Of a DNA stretch of 30,003 nt, positions 12,564-23,091 are shown one piece after another. The stretch is from positions 3,249-33,251 of the forward strand of contig JANBQC010000298.1 in assembly GCA_027576995.1 (NCBI GenBank), written 5' to 3'. The first letter of the stretch is position 1; every line of letters starts with the position of its first letter. Source of the DNA: Dimargaris cristalligena (Eukaryota > Kickxellomycota > Dimargaritomycetes > Dimargaritales > Dimargaritaceae). The notes beneath the pieces were generated by a model. That model was not told where the DNA came from and searched no databases. It was given only the letters and a program-made list of their open reading frames with translations. The position numbers were made by a program, and so were the translations under genes.

Positions 12564-14779
12564 ATGGCCGTTCATCATCATCTATATCATTCCTCCCCCC
12601 AGCTTCCGTCGGCGTATACCAACCAGTGGTCCGAACTATCCCTGGAAAGCCCTACGGAGGCTATCAACCGCCGAGTCCTCCCCCCGTACACTCCCGCTGA
12701 CCGTGGCATCACCGATTCCACACTCACTCTGTCTAGTGTTCCACCCACGTCCCAACCACACTCCGCGGCCTTATCCGCCACATCGTCTTTATTACCACCG
12801 CCACCTTCAGCTTCACCATCCAAGCTAGCGGCATTGTCGGGGCCCCGTCNNNNNNNNNNNNNNNNNNNNNNNNNNNNNNNNNNNNNNNNNNNNNNNNNNN
12901 NNNNNNNNNNNNNNNNNNNNNNNNNNNNNNNNNNNNNNNNNNNNNNNNCTCCTCCTGTTCCGTTTTTTCCAAGCCCTCGGGGCGTCGTCGGCCACCCCCG
13001 TGGGTACGGGCACGATTTGCGACTTGTACGCCAAGGACCAGCGCGGCGTGGCGCTGGGTCTGTTTCTGTTGGGGTCCCTTTTGGGCCCGATGATCGGACC
13101 GTTGGTGGGAGGGTTGACCGCGGACACCATTGGGTGGCGCTGGTCGTTTTGGATCCTGGCCATTTACGGCGGATTCCTCTGGCTCCTGATTGCGTTTACC
13201 GTTCCCGAAACGCACCGCACCCTCGTGGCCGAAGCGTCCGGGGCCCACATGACGCAGCTCCGCCCGCTGCCCTATACTCTAGCCAACACGTCCCTCTTTT
13301 CCCCCGCCCGGTGGCGGTTCAATCCACTGCGGCCTTTGTTCTTTCTCAAATACCCGTTCGTGGTGACTACGGTATTCAACATTTCCATCATTTACAGCTC
13401 CCTGTTCTGCGTGAGTGCGTCCATGCCCCATAATTTCGCGGCCCTTTACGATATGGCTCCGTCGACCATTGGTTTGACGTTCATCAGTGTGGGCGTGGGT
13501 AGTATCTTTGGGTCGTTGATTGGCGGTCGTTTAGCCGATTTGCTCATGCACCGGGCCCATGCCCGCTATTTTGCCACCACCACGGGTAATTTCGCGCTAA
13601 AAGAGGACGGTAAAGGTGCGGCGGGCAGTCCCCACTCCGCCCAGTTCGACAGCCTTCCAACAAGACATTCCACCGACCCCCATGGTGATAATATGTCGGA
13701 TATTCAATCGCCCACTCTGACCGAACCCCACAAGTTTCATATCCATAGTCATAGTCACAACCATAGGCATGGTCATGGTCATGGTCATGGTCATAGTCAT
13801 AGTCACAGTCATAGTAGTCACGCGCAGCCAGAGAAGAAGGACCTGGAGGAGGAGGAGGAGAATGCCTCGACGATCAGTACGTTACCCGACCTACTCCTAA
13901 ACCCACAGTTTCGGCTGCGCAGTGGACTGTTCTTCAGTTGGCTCATGCCGACCACCATATTACTCTACGGCCTGTTCCTCCATTTCGGTTTCCCGCTGGC
14001 CAGTCTAATGGTGGTGGAATTCTTCTGTAAGTACCTTCGCAACCCCCCTTAGCGTCATCTATGAAACAACGTTATTCACCACGCATGGATAGAGGCGTAC
14101 TGTCCCCCATCCAACATACCCATTTGCATTCACCGTTATTTCTGCCTCAGTCCCTCCTTCAGCCATTGGCGAGTGGGATTGCGAGGGGTAAGGCGGTGGT
14201 GATATTATTATATATTTATACTTGTATACCTCCTAGAGGCACATCGATGTGTAATTACACATCATCTATTGACACCGCAACTAACTCTGTCCAACTTTCT
14301 ATTTTTTAAAAATTGATCTTACACAACCCTCTCCACCCATACACAACTATGAACTCGCCTCATTCCCCCTGGGCAATGCAACCCCACCAACCAACCAACT
14401 TACAATACCTCCAATCCCCCTACTCCACCTCTCCACTTACCTTTCCATCTTCCTATGATTCTGACGGGGTGTCTCTTTTTCTTTTAAAAAAAACGGTCTC
14501 TCTACAGTTGGCTATAGCATGACCCACATGTACGCTTCGTACTGTAATTTCCTAACCGACGTGTTCCTGACCGACAGCGCCACAGTGACGTCCCTCTACA
14601 ACTGCATGCGCTCCCTGGTGTCCACTCTGGCCGTGGTCTTGGAGGAAATTGTGGAAGAAACCTGGGGGGTCCATGGCGCATTTGCCCTCCTGGCCGGGGT
14701 ACATGTCATCGGCGCGGCCCTCATGTTTTTCACCTATTACCGGACTCCTAAATGGATGGAACGGTGGGGCATCAGCTAA
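12564..14779 (+). CDS. MFS transporter, drug:H+ antiporter (DHA1/Qdr-like), with His-rich cytosolic loop; interrupted by assembly gap
   Basis: Twelve-helix major facilitator of the Tpo/Qdr-like drug and polyamine group, expected in the plasma or vacuolar membrane; the substrate is not predictable. The ATG at 12564 has a good context (gccATGG) and opens a hydrophilic Ser/Pro-rich tail of about 95 residues up to the gap. After the gap the frame reads LFRFFQALGASSATPVG (TM4), then TM5, TM6 ending TVPETH, TM7, TM8 with GGRLADLL, a loop of about 100 residues, and TM9 onward. One intron, 14027-14507 (GTAAGT, acceptor ctctctacag, phase 1), joins VVEFF to FGYSMTHMYASY. The last exon (14508-14779) carries the remaining helices and ends at ERWGIS. 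Codons 13729-13821 encode 15 histidines in 31 residues in the TM8-TM9 loop. TM1 to TM3 are missing from the assembly. Confidence 0.88.
12850..12948. other. Assembly gap (99 N) inside the MFS gene
   Basis: Ninety-nine N bases. The coding frame before the gap and the one after it do not match across 99 bases, and about 100 residues (TM1 to TM3) are missing, so the true length is almost certainly greater than shown. Confidence 0.98.
13729..13821 (+). repeat. Degenerate hexanucleotide repeat encoding a His-Gly/His-Ser stretch
   Basis: Tandem CATGGT and CATAGT units, in frame with the transporter, encode alternating His-Gly and His-Ser. Because the unit is six bases, unit gain or loss leaves the frame intact. 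The stretch is in the predicted cytosolic loop between TM8 and TM9. Confidence 0.9.
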
Positions 14780-16297
14780 ATCGGGCCGCGTGCGACCTCC
14801 TACATCCACCAGTTTTATTATTAATATTATTATTACTAGGCCTCTTCTTTGTACCCCACCTGTCTTCATCCATTATTCCATCCTATTCATCGTAATGGAT
14901 GATATAATATACCTATGATTTTATTCTATAGAAGTCCTCCCTCTACTATTCCTCTATATTACCCCCACTTTCATATAGTTGTCCTTCTAAGTACTCTATT
15001 ATACCCCCTTCTCCTCCCATTCGACATATACAAATCAGTACCTCTCTCTCTCCCTTTCCTTCTCTCGCCCTTCGTTCATCCTATTTCGATCCTATGCACA
15101 TCCTCTCTCTGTAATTGAAGTATATATTTGGGTCTGCCACTTAACGTACATCAACAACACATTTAAAATCGGGTAGTGACATTGAACCTACCACCCGAAG
15201 GAGTTGTTGATATATACGCCTCTACATCTTATCCCTCTAATCAGTATTAGGCAAGACAAATATAATGGATGGGGCGGCCAACCCAACCCCATTAAGGAGT
15301 AATGGAAAGGAATGAGTGGTATACTGGTAGAATGCACTGTAGGAAATGCCAAGAAATTATGCATGCCTGTTGGAAAAAGTCCAGGCAGGGGAGAACGTAG
15401 AAGGAAGCAGGAGGTGGGGAGTCACGCCTCATCAGATAAGAGGGAGGGGGGGGTATGCTAAAAATTCCTGACCAGGGATACTGTTAAAATACGAAAAACC
15501 TTTAAACTGTATACATGAGTTTATTTATATATACGTAAACTATAGGCTATACTAAATGGGTATCCTGATTCCCGGAAGAATAACAATTATAAGATTCCAA
15601 AAAGTGCGAGGTGGATATGCAAAGACGAAAAGGGCCTTCATATCTCGTCTCTGGTATTAAAATAAAATAAAGTAAAAGGAATGACATGGTAGCCACATAG
15701 TAAAGTGGGGAAAGGTAGGTGATATGAGAGAGGAGTATTTACTTCGTAATAGGAAAGGAAAGGGGAATTACCTCTTTAGAATAACATCTCGCTCCCCCTT
15801 TAATTCCCTATTCTGCCGTTCCTATTTCATAATAGCAAAGGAAGACACGGGGGGAAAGGGGCTATGGATATTAGAGTTGAGAAGGGGCGTTGAGGTCAAA
15901 TTATGAATTAAACATAGAAGTAAAATAAGAGTAACTAACCATACAGTATTAATCCTAGTAAGTATTTGATTTGAGACACATAGCAAAAAATCAAAATACT
16001 CGAAATAGGGGAGGGCTAAAAAATAGATTAGCGGGCCTGAGGGGGTAGTAAAGGTAGTCAACAGATCCTTACACGGGAGATTAAGAACCCATCATTACAT
16101 GGCCGAGGGAAAAAAGGGGGTATAATGGAGGCGAATATGATGGCAGGAAGACCAAAGGATAGATGCAATCATCAAAATGGTATGGGAACAGGAAGGGGGG
16201 GTGCAAAGAAAAAGATAGGAGTAGGCATTGGCAGTGGTGTTGTATAAAAATGGAGATAGGACATGGTTTGGTAAAAATAAAGGAAGCATCACGCCCT
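14780..16297. other. Convergent intergenic region between the MFS and epsin genes
   Basis: Both flanking genes end here, so the region should hold two 3' UTRs. The coding strand of the MFS gene stays pyrimidine-rich to about 15110, and the part after 15700 is purine-rich. No gene is seen. A nested inverted repeat lies at 15150-15211. Confidence 0.5.
15150..15211. repeat. Nested inverted repeat
   Basis: The outer arms ATCAACAAC (15150-15158) and GTTGTTGAT (15203-15211) are perfect complements. Inside, TCGGGT (15169-15174) pairs with ACCCGA (15193-15198), and pairing resumes after one mismatch. Transcribed, this would form a two-stage stem-loop. Its function is unknown. Confidence 0.6.
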
Positions 16298-19200
16298 TTA
16301 AAATTGACCAAACAAGTTGGCGTTATTGGCATTCGACTGGAAAGTTGGTTGGCCAGATCCGCCAGCCATACCAAACGGATTGGCGGACCCACTATTGCCG
16401 CCAGTCGACGTGGGCGTGAAGAAATTCATTGACTGAATACCACTGCCATCGGCAGTGCCCTGTGCTGGATTCATTCCTGCTGCTCCACCACCACTACCAC
16501 CAAACATGTTATTAGCTCCCATAGTCGACGCAAACGGCGAGCCCGATGGGGCACCGCCCCCCATGGGACTCATACCACCGCCCGCCGAATTCATGGGATT
16601 GTGGTAACCGAAACTGTTAAACGTTGACGAAGGAGCGGAGACGGGTGCGGCGGCCATCGTACCACTCACCCCACCTTGGAGCAGGTTGGAGGACGAGTAA
16701 GACACATTCTGTACCATACTCCGGTTGAGAGTCTGGGCCAATAACGGAGACGACGAGCCGATTCCACCCCCGGCCGAATTAGACCGCTGCATCATCAAGT
16801 CGTTTAAGGAAGGTTTGCCACTCTTACTACCGGGCAGCTGGGCCATTGTACCCGCTGCAGCAAAGGGATTTTTGTTAGCACTAGCGCCGAAGCCCGCAGA
16901 AGGGGACGCCGACCGGGTCAGGCCACTGGAATTGGCTAGGGATGTAGCGCTGATGTCAATCAAGGACCCCGTGGCCGATGGCTGGGCACTGGTATTAAAC
17001 GACGCAAATGGAGTAGTGGACTGGGTGGTTGCCATGCTACTACCGCCCCCTAGCAGATCAAAATTATGATGGTTAATATTATTGGAGGAGGGCACCAGGG
17101 CTCCACCACCGGGTGCCCTGGTAGTCTGGAAGAAGGGGTTGGCCGTTCCGGAGGCCATAGGCGAGGAGGCCGACGACGTAGCCCCGGCCCGCGCGGTAGC
17201 GAGGCTGGCGAACGGGTCGATTTGATTGCTATTGCGGGCGATTTCGGCAATCATGGCGTTCGGGGTGGTACTATTCTGGTAGGGAAGCGCCTTGGCTTGG
17301 TTTCCACCATCGAAGGCTGTGTTCATACTGGGGGAAAAACCAGTGTTGCCCGTCGGTGTAGAGAAAGACGCGGAAGTGGGAACTAGGGCGCCGTCGCCAA
17401 CGCCACCTCCGATTCCGCCACCACCGAGTAGGTCGCCAGCGGGACTGGCGTAGTTGGACCCGGTTTGGTTGAAAAAGGACGACTGGTCATGGGTCGAGTG
17501 CGACGTCTGAAACTGGGGGGAGTACTGCTGGCCCTGTTGGAACTGCTGGTGCGTAGAAGAGTTGGTCGACATGGCCTGGGCAAATGGATTATTTTGACCG
17601 AGGGTGGAGGAGCCGGATTGATACATTAGTGACTGCTGCTGCTGCTGCTGATGGTGGTGCTGTTGGAAGGCTAGCGACTGGTCCCCTTGACCAAAGAATT
17701 GCTGGGTTGCTGCGTCTTGGGCGGTGTAGTTCTGTGTCTGGAAGCCACCAAGGAGGTCCGATTGGCCCTGTTGGTACTGGATCTGTTGTTGCTGGAACTG
17801 CGCCTGATTTTGGTAGGTGTTGTCGGAGGTGTCAATAAGGGAGCCAAATGCATCGAACTGACCGACCGACTGCTGAGGCTGCTGTTGCTGCTGGTGAAGC
17901 ACCAATGCGCCTGGGTTAAACTGGTCGTCGTAATCTTGGGTCAAAATAAGTTCGTTCTGATGAATTGCGTCGTCAGAATGAGTCTTACTCGTGCGCTCAC
18001 TTTCTTCGATGGCTTTGCGGAGTTGGTCGTCACTATGATTAATGTAAAAATAATTAATGCATACCAATAAGTGATTAGAAAAGCACTGGATATTGAAAGC
18101 GGTATATCAAAGAAAAGCCAGAGCTGGGAGTTTTTGGATAGAAGAAGCGGACAAAAAGCAAAGGGGAAGGGGAAGAAGACCACTACAGGCAATACGTACC
18201 TTTCTCTACGAGAGCGCTCCTGCTCATCGGCCAGACGTTTACTCTCTTCGATGGCCTTTCGCAAGTCCCGGTCTTCGTCATTCCACTCCGACGCATCCCC
18301 TTCACTGGCGTTGTCCCGGCTGTAGCCCGATGGTCGGTGGGGGCGATTGCGGGGGTAGGAAGAAGTGGAGGCTGGCGAAGCGCCACCGTCTAGGTCATAG
18401 TTATTACCACGTCCCTTCATGCGGTTCTTCAGCTGGGAACGGTTACTGCGGGCCTCACGAAGACGTTCTTCGTCTTCCAACAGGGTAGTGATTTCCTTGG
18501 CCTTCTGGCGGACATTAGCACCCTGATCCTTGCCACTCTCATCCTTGTGTTGGAATTCCTTGAGGGTTTTGACGATGTATAGATTTTGACTGGCGTAATT
18601 GGCCACATTATCTGACCCGCATTGGATACAGTAATCCAGTAGGACCAGAGCCTACATGGGGGGGTTAGAGGTCAAGTCAATTGATCATCAGGGGGGGGGA
18701 TTCATAAAGTACAATACGGGTTAGGTGAGGGGGTCGATTCGATTGCACTAGTTTGGGGAGGGGTGAAGTGTACATGGTAAGTCCGGTATAGTATTGACCC
18801 GGTTACCTACCTTAAAGACGTGGCGCCAGTTCTTGCCTTTGTCATTGAGTCGCTTATCTAAAATATCCATAATCTCAATAAAATCGTGACTGGAATGGTC
18901 AGAGGAATGGTAATATAACAAGCAGTATGCAGTGGTTAGAATGGGTGGGCCAGAAGGAATGTGACTACAGCATTGCGACGCATAAGGCCAAGAACCGACT
19001 GATAGTGATACATGTTTCACGGGGGAGTATACATGATAAGATCGGTTAAAAAGACCTGGAACTTACTTATTGTTGGTGGCTTCCGCGATTTCGGCCATTT
19101 GGGTTCCGGACGGACCCCAGGGGTCGTTCGAAGTGGCATTGCGGACTTTCATTTGGATTTCGGTGTAGCCCTTCGTGTAGTTCTTCCTATTGATTGGTAG

Positions 19201-19512
19201 GTTGGGGAGGGGGAGTGGCGCATGACGTCGATGAAGAGGACAAAATATGGATCCGACAGTACCAAATACAGTTCAAGTTAGAATACGGACAAAAGGTCGA
19301 GTGGCTGTGAAACGTCGAATATTCCCTCCTCTATGGACATGGCTGTATCATTGAGTAGGTAGTATAGCCAGGTGCCGAATAAGAAGAAGGGGAGGGAGGA
19401 GGCTCTCTACACTCAACCAACTCTGCGTATCGAAGATATACTGAACAGGGAGGAAATGGATATATAGCGGTACTTACACCGTCCGCATCATCCCTCTGGC
19501 GGCGTGCTCCAT
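16298..19512 (-). CDS. ENT1: Epsin (ENTH domain, two UIMs, NPF motifs), clathrin endocytic adaptor
   Basis: Epsins bind PI(4,5)P2, ubiquitinated cargo, EH-domain proteins and clathrin at endocytic sites. Five exons on the minus strand: 19478-19512, 19067-19186, 18811-18889, 18200-18651 and 16298-18032. All phases join, giving 806 residues. The ENTH domain (about 8-145) shows VRNATSNDPWGPSGTQ, FIEIMDILDKRLNDKGKNWR, YIVKTLKEFQ and KDQGANVRQKAKE. Two ubiquitin-interacting motifs, near-identical in LRKAIEES, lie at about 204-223 and 229-246, with an intron between them. The rest is a Gln-, Asn-, Ser- and Gly-rich disordered tail with four NPF motifs (the first at about 377, the last at about 780) and clathrin-box-like LID motifs. 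The start lies just downstream of an in-frame TGA and has context gccATGG. Donors are GTAAGT, GTAAGT, GTAGGT and GTACGT; introns are 159 to 291 bases. Confidence 0.95.
17633..17662. repeat. CTG/CAG triplet tract in epsin
   Basis: Tandem CTG on the plus strand encodes a polyglutamine run next to three histidines in the epsin tail. Several other CAG-rich stretches occur at 17764-17905. Confidence 0.7.
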
Positions 19513-20110
19513 GGCGAATGACGAATATGCACGGGTGCCTAAACACGGGGGGTTTCAGAAATAGGGTATAAAGGGAAATATGAAGACCAAGCCGAACCGG
19601 ATTGATATCGGAAGACGAGGAGAGGAGGACTCTTCTTGCGGCGCTGGGGTGGGGCAAAGGAAGAGTGAGTGGCGGTCGCTGTAGATGCAGTTGTGGTTAC
19701 AGCAAAACGGGCCGACGGCGGGTGAGTAGGTGAAAAGGGTAGAAAGGGAAAACACGGCGATGAAGAAGGAGTTAAAGGGGAGGAAAGAGAAGGAGGAGGG
19801 ATATGCTCGCACTGGCTAGGAATGTGGTGAGGGCGGATGACGGGTAAGTAAGGCGGGTGGGAAAAGGAAAGAGAGAGAGAGACGGCGGGAGTTGGCGAAT
19901 GGGCTGGTTGGATAATAAGTACTATAACAGAGAGACACTGGGTGGGTGGGGCAAGTAGAACCGGGGTAAGAAAACTTGGAGAAAGGAAGAAAGAGAGAGC
20001 TTGGGGGGAATGCAACACGGTTATTAAGGGCGTGGGGGCCGGAAGAGAAACCTTTCCAATAAAAGGAGGGACTGGACTGGAATAGAACAAGGACTTTTAA
20101 AGGAGAAAAA
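19513..20110 (-). promoter_or_regulatory. Pyrimidine-rich upstream region of epsin
   Basis: For nearly 600 bases the strand that codes for epsin is dominated by C and T (the plus strand reads as long GA and GGGA runs). The long overlapping open frames here are low-complexity Ser/Pro/Leu translations of this composition, not proteins. A promoter or 5' UTR role is inferred from position. Confidence 0.35.
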
Positions 20111-21691
20111 ACTACTACTACCATTATTATTATAAAAGGACCAGCCCCCCGCGCATATAAACCGCCTTCGCTAGTTATATGCGTTATTTACGGTATATGC
20201 TATATGTATGCGCCGTGCCAAGAAAGAGGACGGGGAAAAAGTCCAGGCGTTAAGCGGCGTACGTTTCGACGCCGAGAATGAGCAAGCCCCTCCCTCTCTT
20301 TCTCTCCCCATTTCACCATCACTAGGAGCTCTGTTCGATTTTCTAGTATCCTGTCAGCTGCACGCGAGGCATTTTTCTTCTCGTTCTATTTAGAAACCAA
20401 ACCCCTCTTCTCCCCAGGCATCAGCTTCCCGCTAGGTCTTCTTTATCGACGGCGGTAATTGTTAGTTCTAGTCCACGTTGTCTGTTGGCGGCCATTGTGC
20501 GGGATATGCCCAGAAACTTGGAGGATCCAGGCAGGGAGGGTTGTGCTTGGCAAGGAACTTAACGAAACCCTTGAGAGAAGGTAACGTGGCCAACTGTAGG
20601 TAGACCCAAATTCACTCCAATTGTTTCTGATGTAGCCCCCCCCTCCCTGGCCACATTCATCGGCGCTTGAATATCGCCACCCAATCACTAATTAAACTTG
20701 GGTAGAATACCCTACCGCCTTTGTGTAGATGGAGATATCTCTTTGGCCCTGAATATGGAGGAATGAGGGAGGGGGGGGGGTTAGCGTCAGCCACATGCCT
20801 GGCCAATATCGGAGTGTCCAAAACCATTCTGGTTCGCAAGTTTACCTACCTCACACACACACACACCCCTTCCAACCTTCTACGACTGGACTACGCAATC
20901 TTAGGCACATGTATTCGGAAAAACTGACCCCCCAATGAAATACTACCACCGTCCTTCCCAGCAGCTAATTTATTGGAGTACGTTTCCAAAGGGTTAAAAA
21001 ATTCAATGCTGGGAGGAATGGCCCCCTCCAACACTCCAACTATACCTTCGCGAGGTCCATCAACCACACCCACACACATCGGAAAAGTAGTCGTCATCGT
21101 CAACTTTATCGTCAACAGTCCCAAGAACATATGGCCAGGTTAATCACCATGCATGTCGAAGAAAAATCTCCCCACTGTCAAAGATGGCGCACCGAGGGAT
21201 CCTCGCTACTTGATGGAGCCGCTCGGCCACGTAGTGATAGGGGGGGACACAGCCCACCGAGTTTATTCAAAGGCTTCATCAATTAATTTATTTCCAACAA
21301 TGCCATTTCTGCCAATACAGTGTAAGAATTGTCAAGGACTGAGAGAGTCTTCTCACTGGTCTGACGAGTACATTTTTTATATAAAAAAATACTAGTTTAG
21401 CCGGTGTTACAAACATATAACCCTCGGGTTAAATAGGAAATAGATTGGCCATCCTAAAAATGCCGGCTTTAAGTTCAACGCCAACCACCCCCCCCCTTCG
21501 CTCAATCAATCAATGGCGTTAGAACCAGGTGTAAGTCCTTATCGATATTGTAACACAAAGCCAACACGTCAATAAGCCAATTGAATAGCGGATAAATGCA
21601 TCATTGCCCCCCCCCATTATGATTCCAGCGGGGGTAATTGAGAAGGGCGCGCCCTCATCCCAATTGACAGTACATAATGTAGTGGATTATA
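20111..21691. other. Intergenic region, no gene supported
   Basis: Small open frames exist (for example 20208-20393 plus and 20891-21130 minus, the latter beginning with a hydrophobic stretch), but none resembles a known family and none has linked exons that I can see. Long G or C runs occur at 20771-20780, 21488-21496 and 21607-21615. Confidence 0.45.
20851..20866. repeat. (CA)n microsatellite
   Basis: Alternating CA of about 16 bases in the intergenic region. Confidence 0.75.
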
Positions 21692-21697
21692 TTTATT
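21692..21697 (-). terminator. Candidate polyadenylation signal of the EamA transporter gene
   Basis: AATAAA on the minus strand about 45 bases after the stop codon, a suitable distance for 3' end formation. Confidence 0.4.
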
Positions 21698-21741
21698 GTA
21701 ACTTACGGTTAGTCGAAAAAACAAAACAAGTCGGGGGTCCT

Positions 21742-23019
21742 CTAGTTAAGCCATTTCTTTAGACCCATGCCCACGGTACAGGTCACGATAATGAGGGCCC
21801 CCGTAATGGACAGGACATCCGGAATCTCGTGAAAAATAGTGATGCCGAAGATGAAGGCGAATACCACGTCCAAGTTCCGCATCAGCGTGGCCGGTCCGGC
21901 CCGGCACAGTTGCAAGCCTTTATTAAGGAACACTTGGCCGACGAACGCGGCCATGCCAACCGCCGTAAGCAGACCGTATTCCTCGAGGCCGCGGGGCCAA
22001 ACGAACGCTCCCGGGCCTCCGCTGAGCATACCGACGGCCGCGAACACGGTACTAAGCCCGCCGAAATAGATCACATGGGTCAGGAAATGCACCTGACCCC
22101 CGACTTTACGTACAATCACGTAGCCCACGGCACTCAGGGCCGCGCCCAGGAGGGTTAAACAGACCGCTAGCAGCCTGCCGAAGAGCAGGTCATCGGCCGC
22201 GTGACCAATTCCGAAGATAAAGGAGGGCTTGGCGACCAATACGATACCCAGCAGGCATAACCCCGAAGCGATCTTGTCCACGCGGGTAAACGTTTCGTTG
22301 AGAGCTACGTGCGCAAGAATGGCGGTGAATACCGGTCCCGTAAAGAAAATGACTATAGGTATATGAATCGGCAAAATAGTAATAACCGCCGAGTTGTAGG
22401 CCGTTTGGTTAGTTAATAGACCGTCAGGATGAGCGAAAGAGTTTTCGCGGCAAATATCCCTACATAGTAAGTAACCCTTTGACCCCGGGGCGGGGTCCAT
22501 AATAAGCCATATATGATTCATAGAGTGGGCTACTCCTTGTTACCACTGTAGCAAAAAAATATAGTATATTTCCTCATGATCGAACTTACCCGTCGCATCG
22601 GCCAAGGGAAGGTGAGTCAACCCATAGAAGAAACAGGCCAAACCTAAAGTCCCGGACGTACCCCGCAGCAGCAACCACCCGCGCATCCGCGCCGGGCCCA
22701 GGGGGTTCTGACGGAGGTACAGACACCACAGGAGGGCCAGAGTGAGCTGCCAAATACTACGGGCGAAGACGATCTCGAGGGTTGGGAAAGTCGCCCCCGA
22801 CCACTTCACGAAGAGGGACATGGCGCTGAAGCCGAGGGCCGATAGGGCCATCAGCCCCAGCCCGACGGTTTCCCGACGGCGGTTGTGGTGCAAAAGTCCC
22901 AGGCGGTCCAGGGATTCGCCCACTACGCTGGTCCCCGACGGAAGGAGAGAGGTGGTCTCCCGAATTTCGCTCACGGGGACAACCCCCACGGAGGTTTGCA
23001 CGCGGGTCGAGCTGTCCAT
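21742..23019 (-). CDS. EamA/DMT-superfamily membrane transporter (SLC35G1-like)
   Basis: Drug/metabolite transporter superfamily protein of 346 residues with ten predicted membrane helices in two EamA repeats; the substrate is unknown. Two exons: 22590-23019 and 21742-22352, with a 237-base intron (GTAAGT; acceptor CCTATAG; phase 1). Splicing joins LPLADAT to VIFFTGPVFTAILAHV, a junction typical of this family at the end of repeat 1. Repeat 1 starts after a hydrophilic tail of about 55 residues and includes SALGFSAMSLFVKWSG and RGTSGTLGLACFFYGLTHL. Repeat 2 includes GLCLLGIVLVAKPSFIFG, FVGQVFLNKGLQL and the conserved-looking RAGPATLMRNLDVVFAFIFG. I chose ATG 23019; an in-frame ATG 18 codons upstream (23073) would translate TA-repeat DNA and is less likely. 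Confidence 0.93.
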
Positions 23020-23034
23020 ATCGGGGGGTGGAAG

Positions 23035-23091
23035 ATATATATATAAATGTATGCGTGTGTTACACTGGACCAAACTATATATATATATATT
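23035..23091. repeat. Two TA-rich tracts upstream of the EamA transporter
   Basis: Alternating TA at about 23035-23046 and 23076-23091, only 16 and 57 bases before the chosen ATG. They could serve as TATA elements or lie in the 5' UTR. Confidence 0.6.

Noticed and set aside
13317..13333. tRNA B-box-like GGTTCAATCC and similar sites at 1188, 7755 and 8228
   Set aside because: None has a pairing T-arm plus acceptor and anticodon arms; the 13317 site is inside the MFS coding sequence.
19539..20090. Overlapping 85-183-codon frames upstream of epsin
   Set aside because: They are translations of a pyrimidine-rich tract, dominated by Ser, Pro, Leu and Phe, with no domain.
20891..21130. 79-codon minus-strand frame with a hydrophobic start
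   Set aside because: It might be taken for a small secreted protein, but the start lacks a clear cleavage site and I see no family or linked exon.
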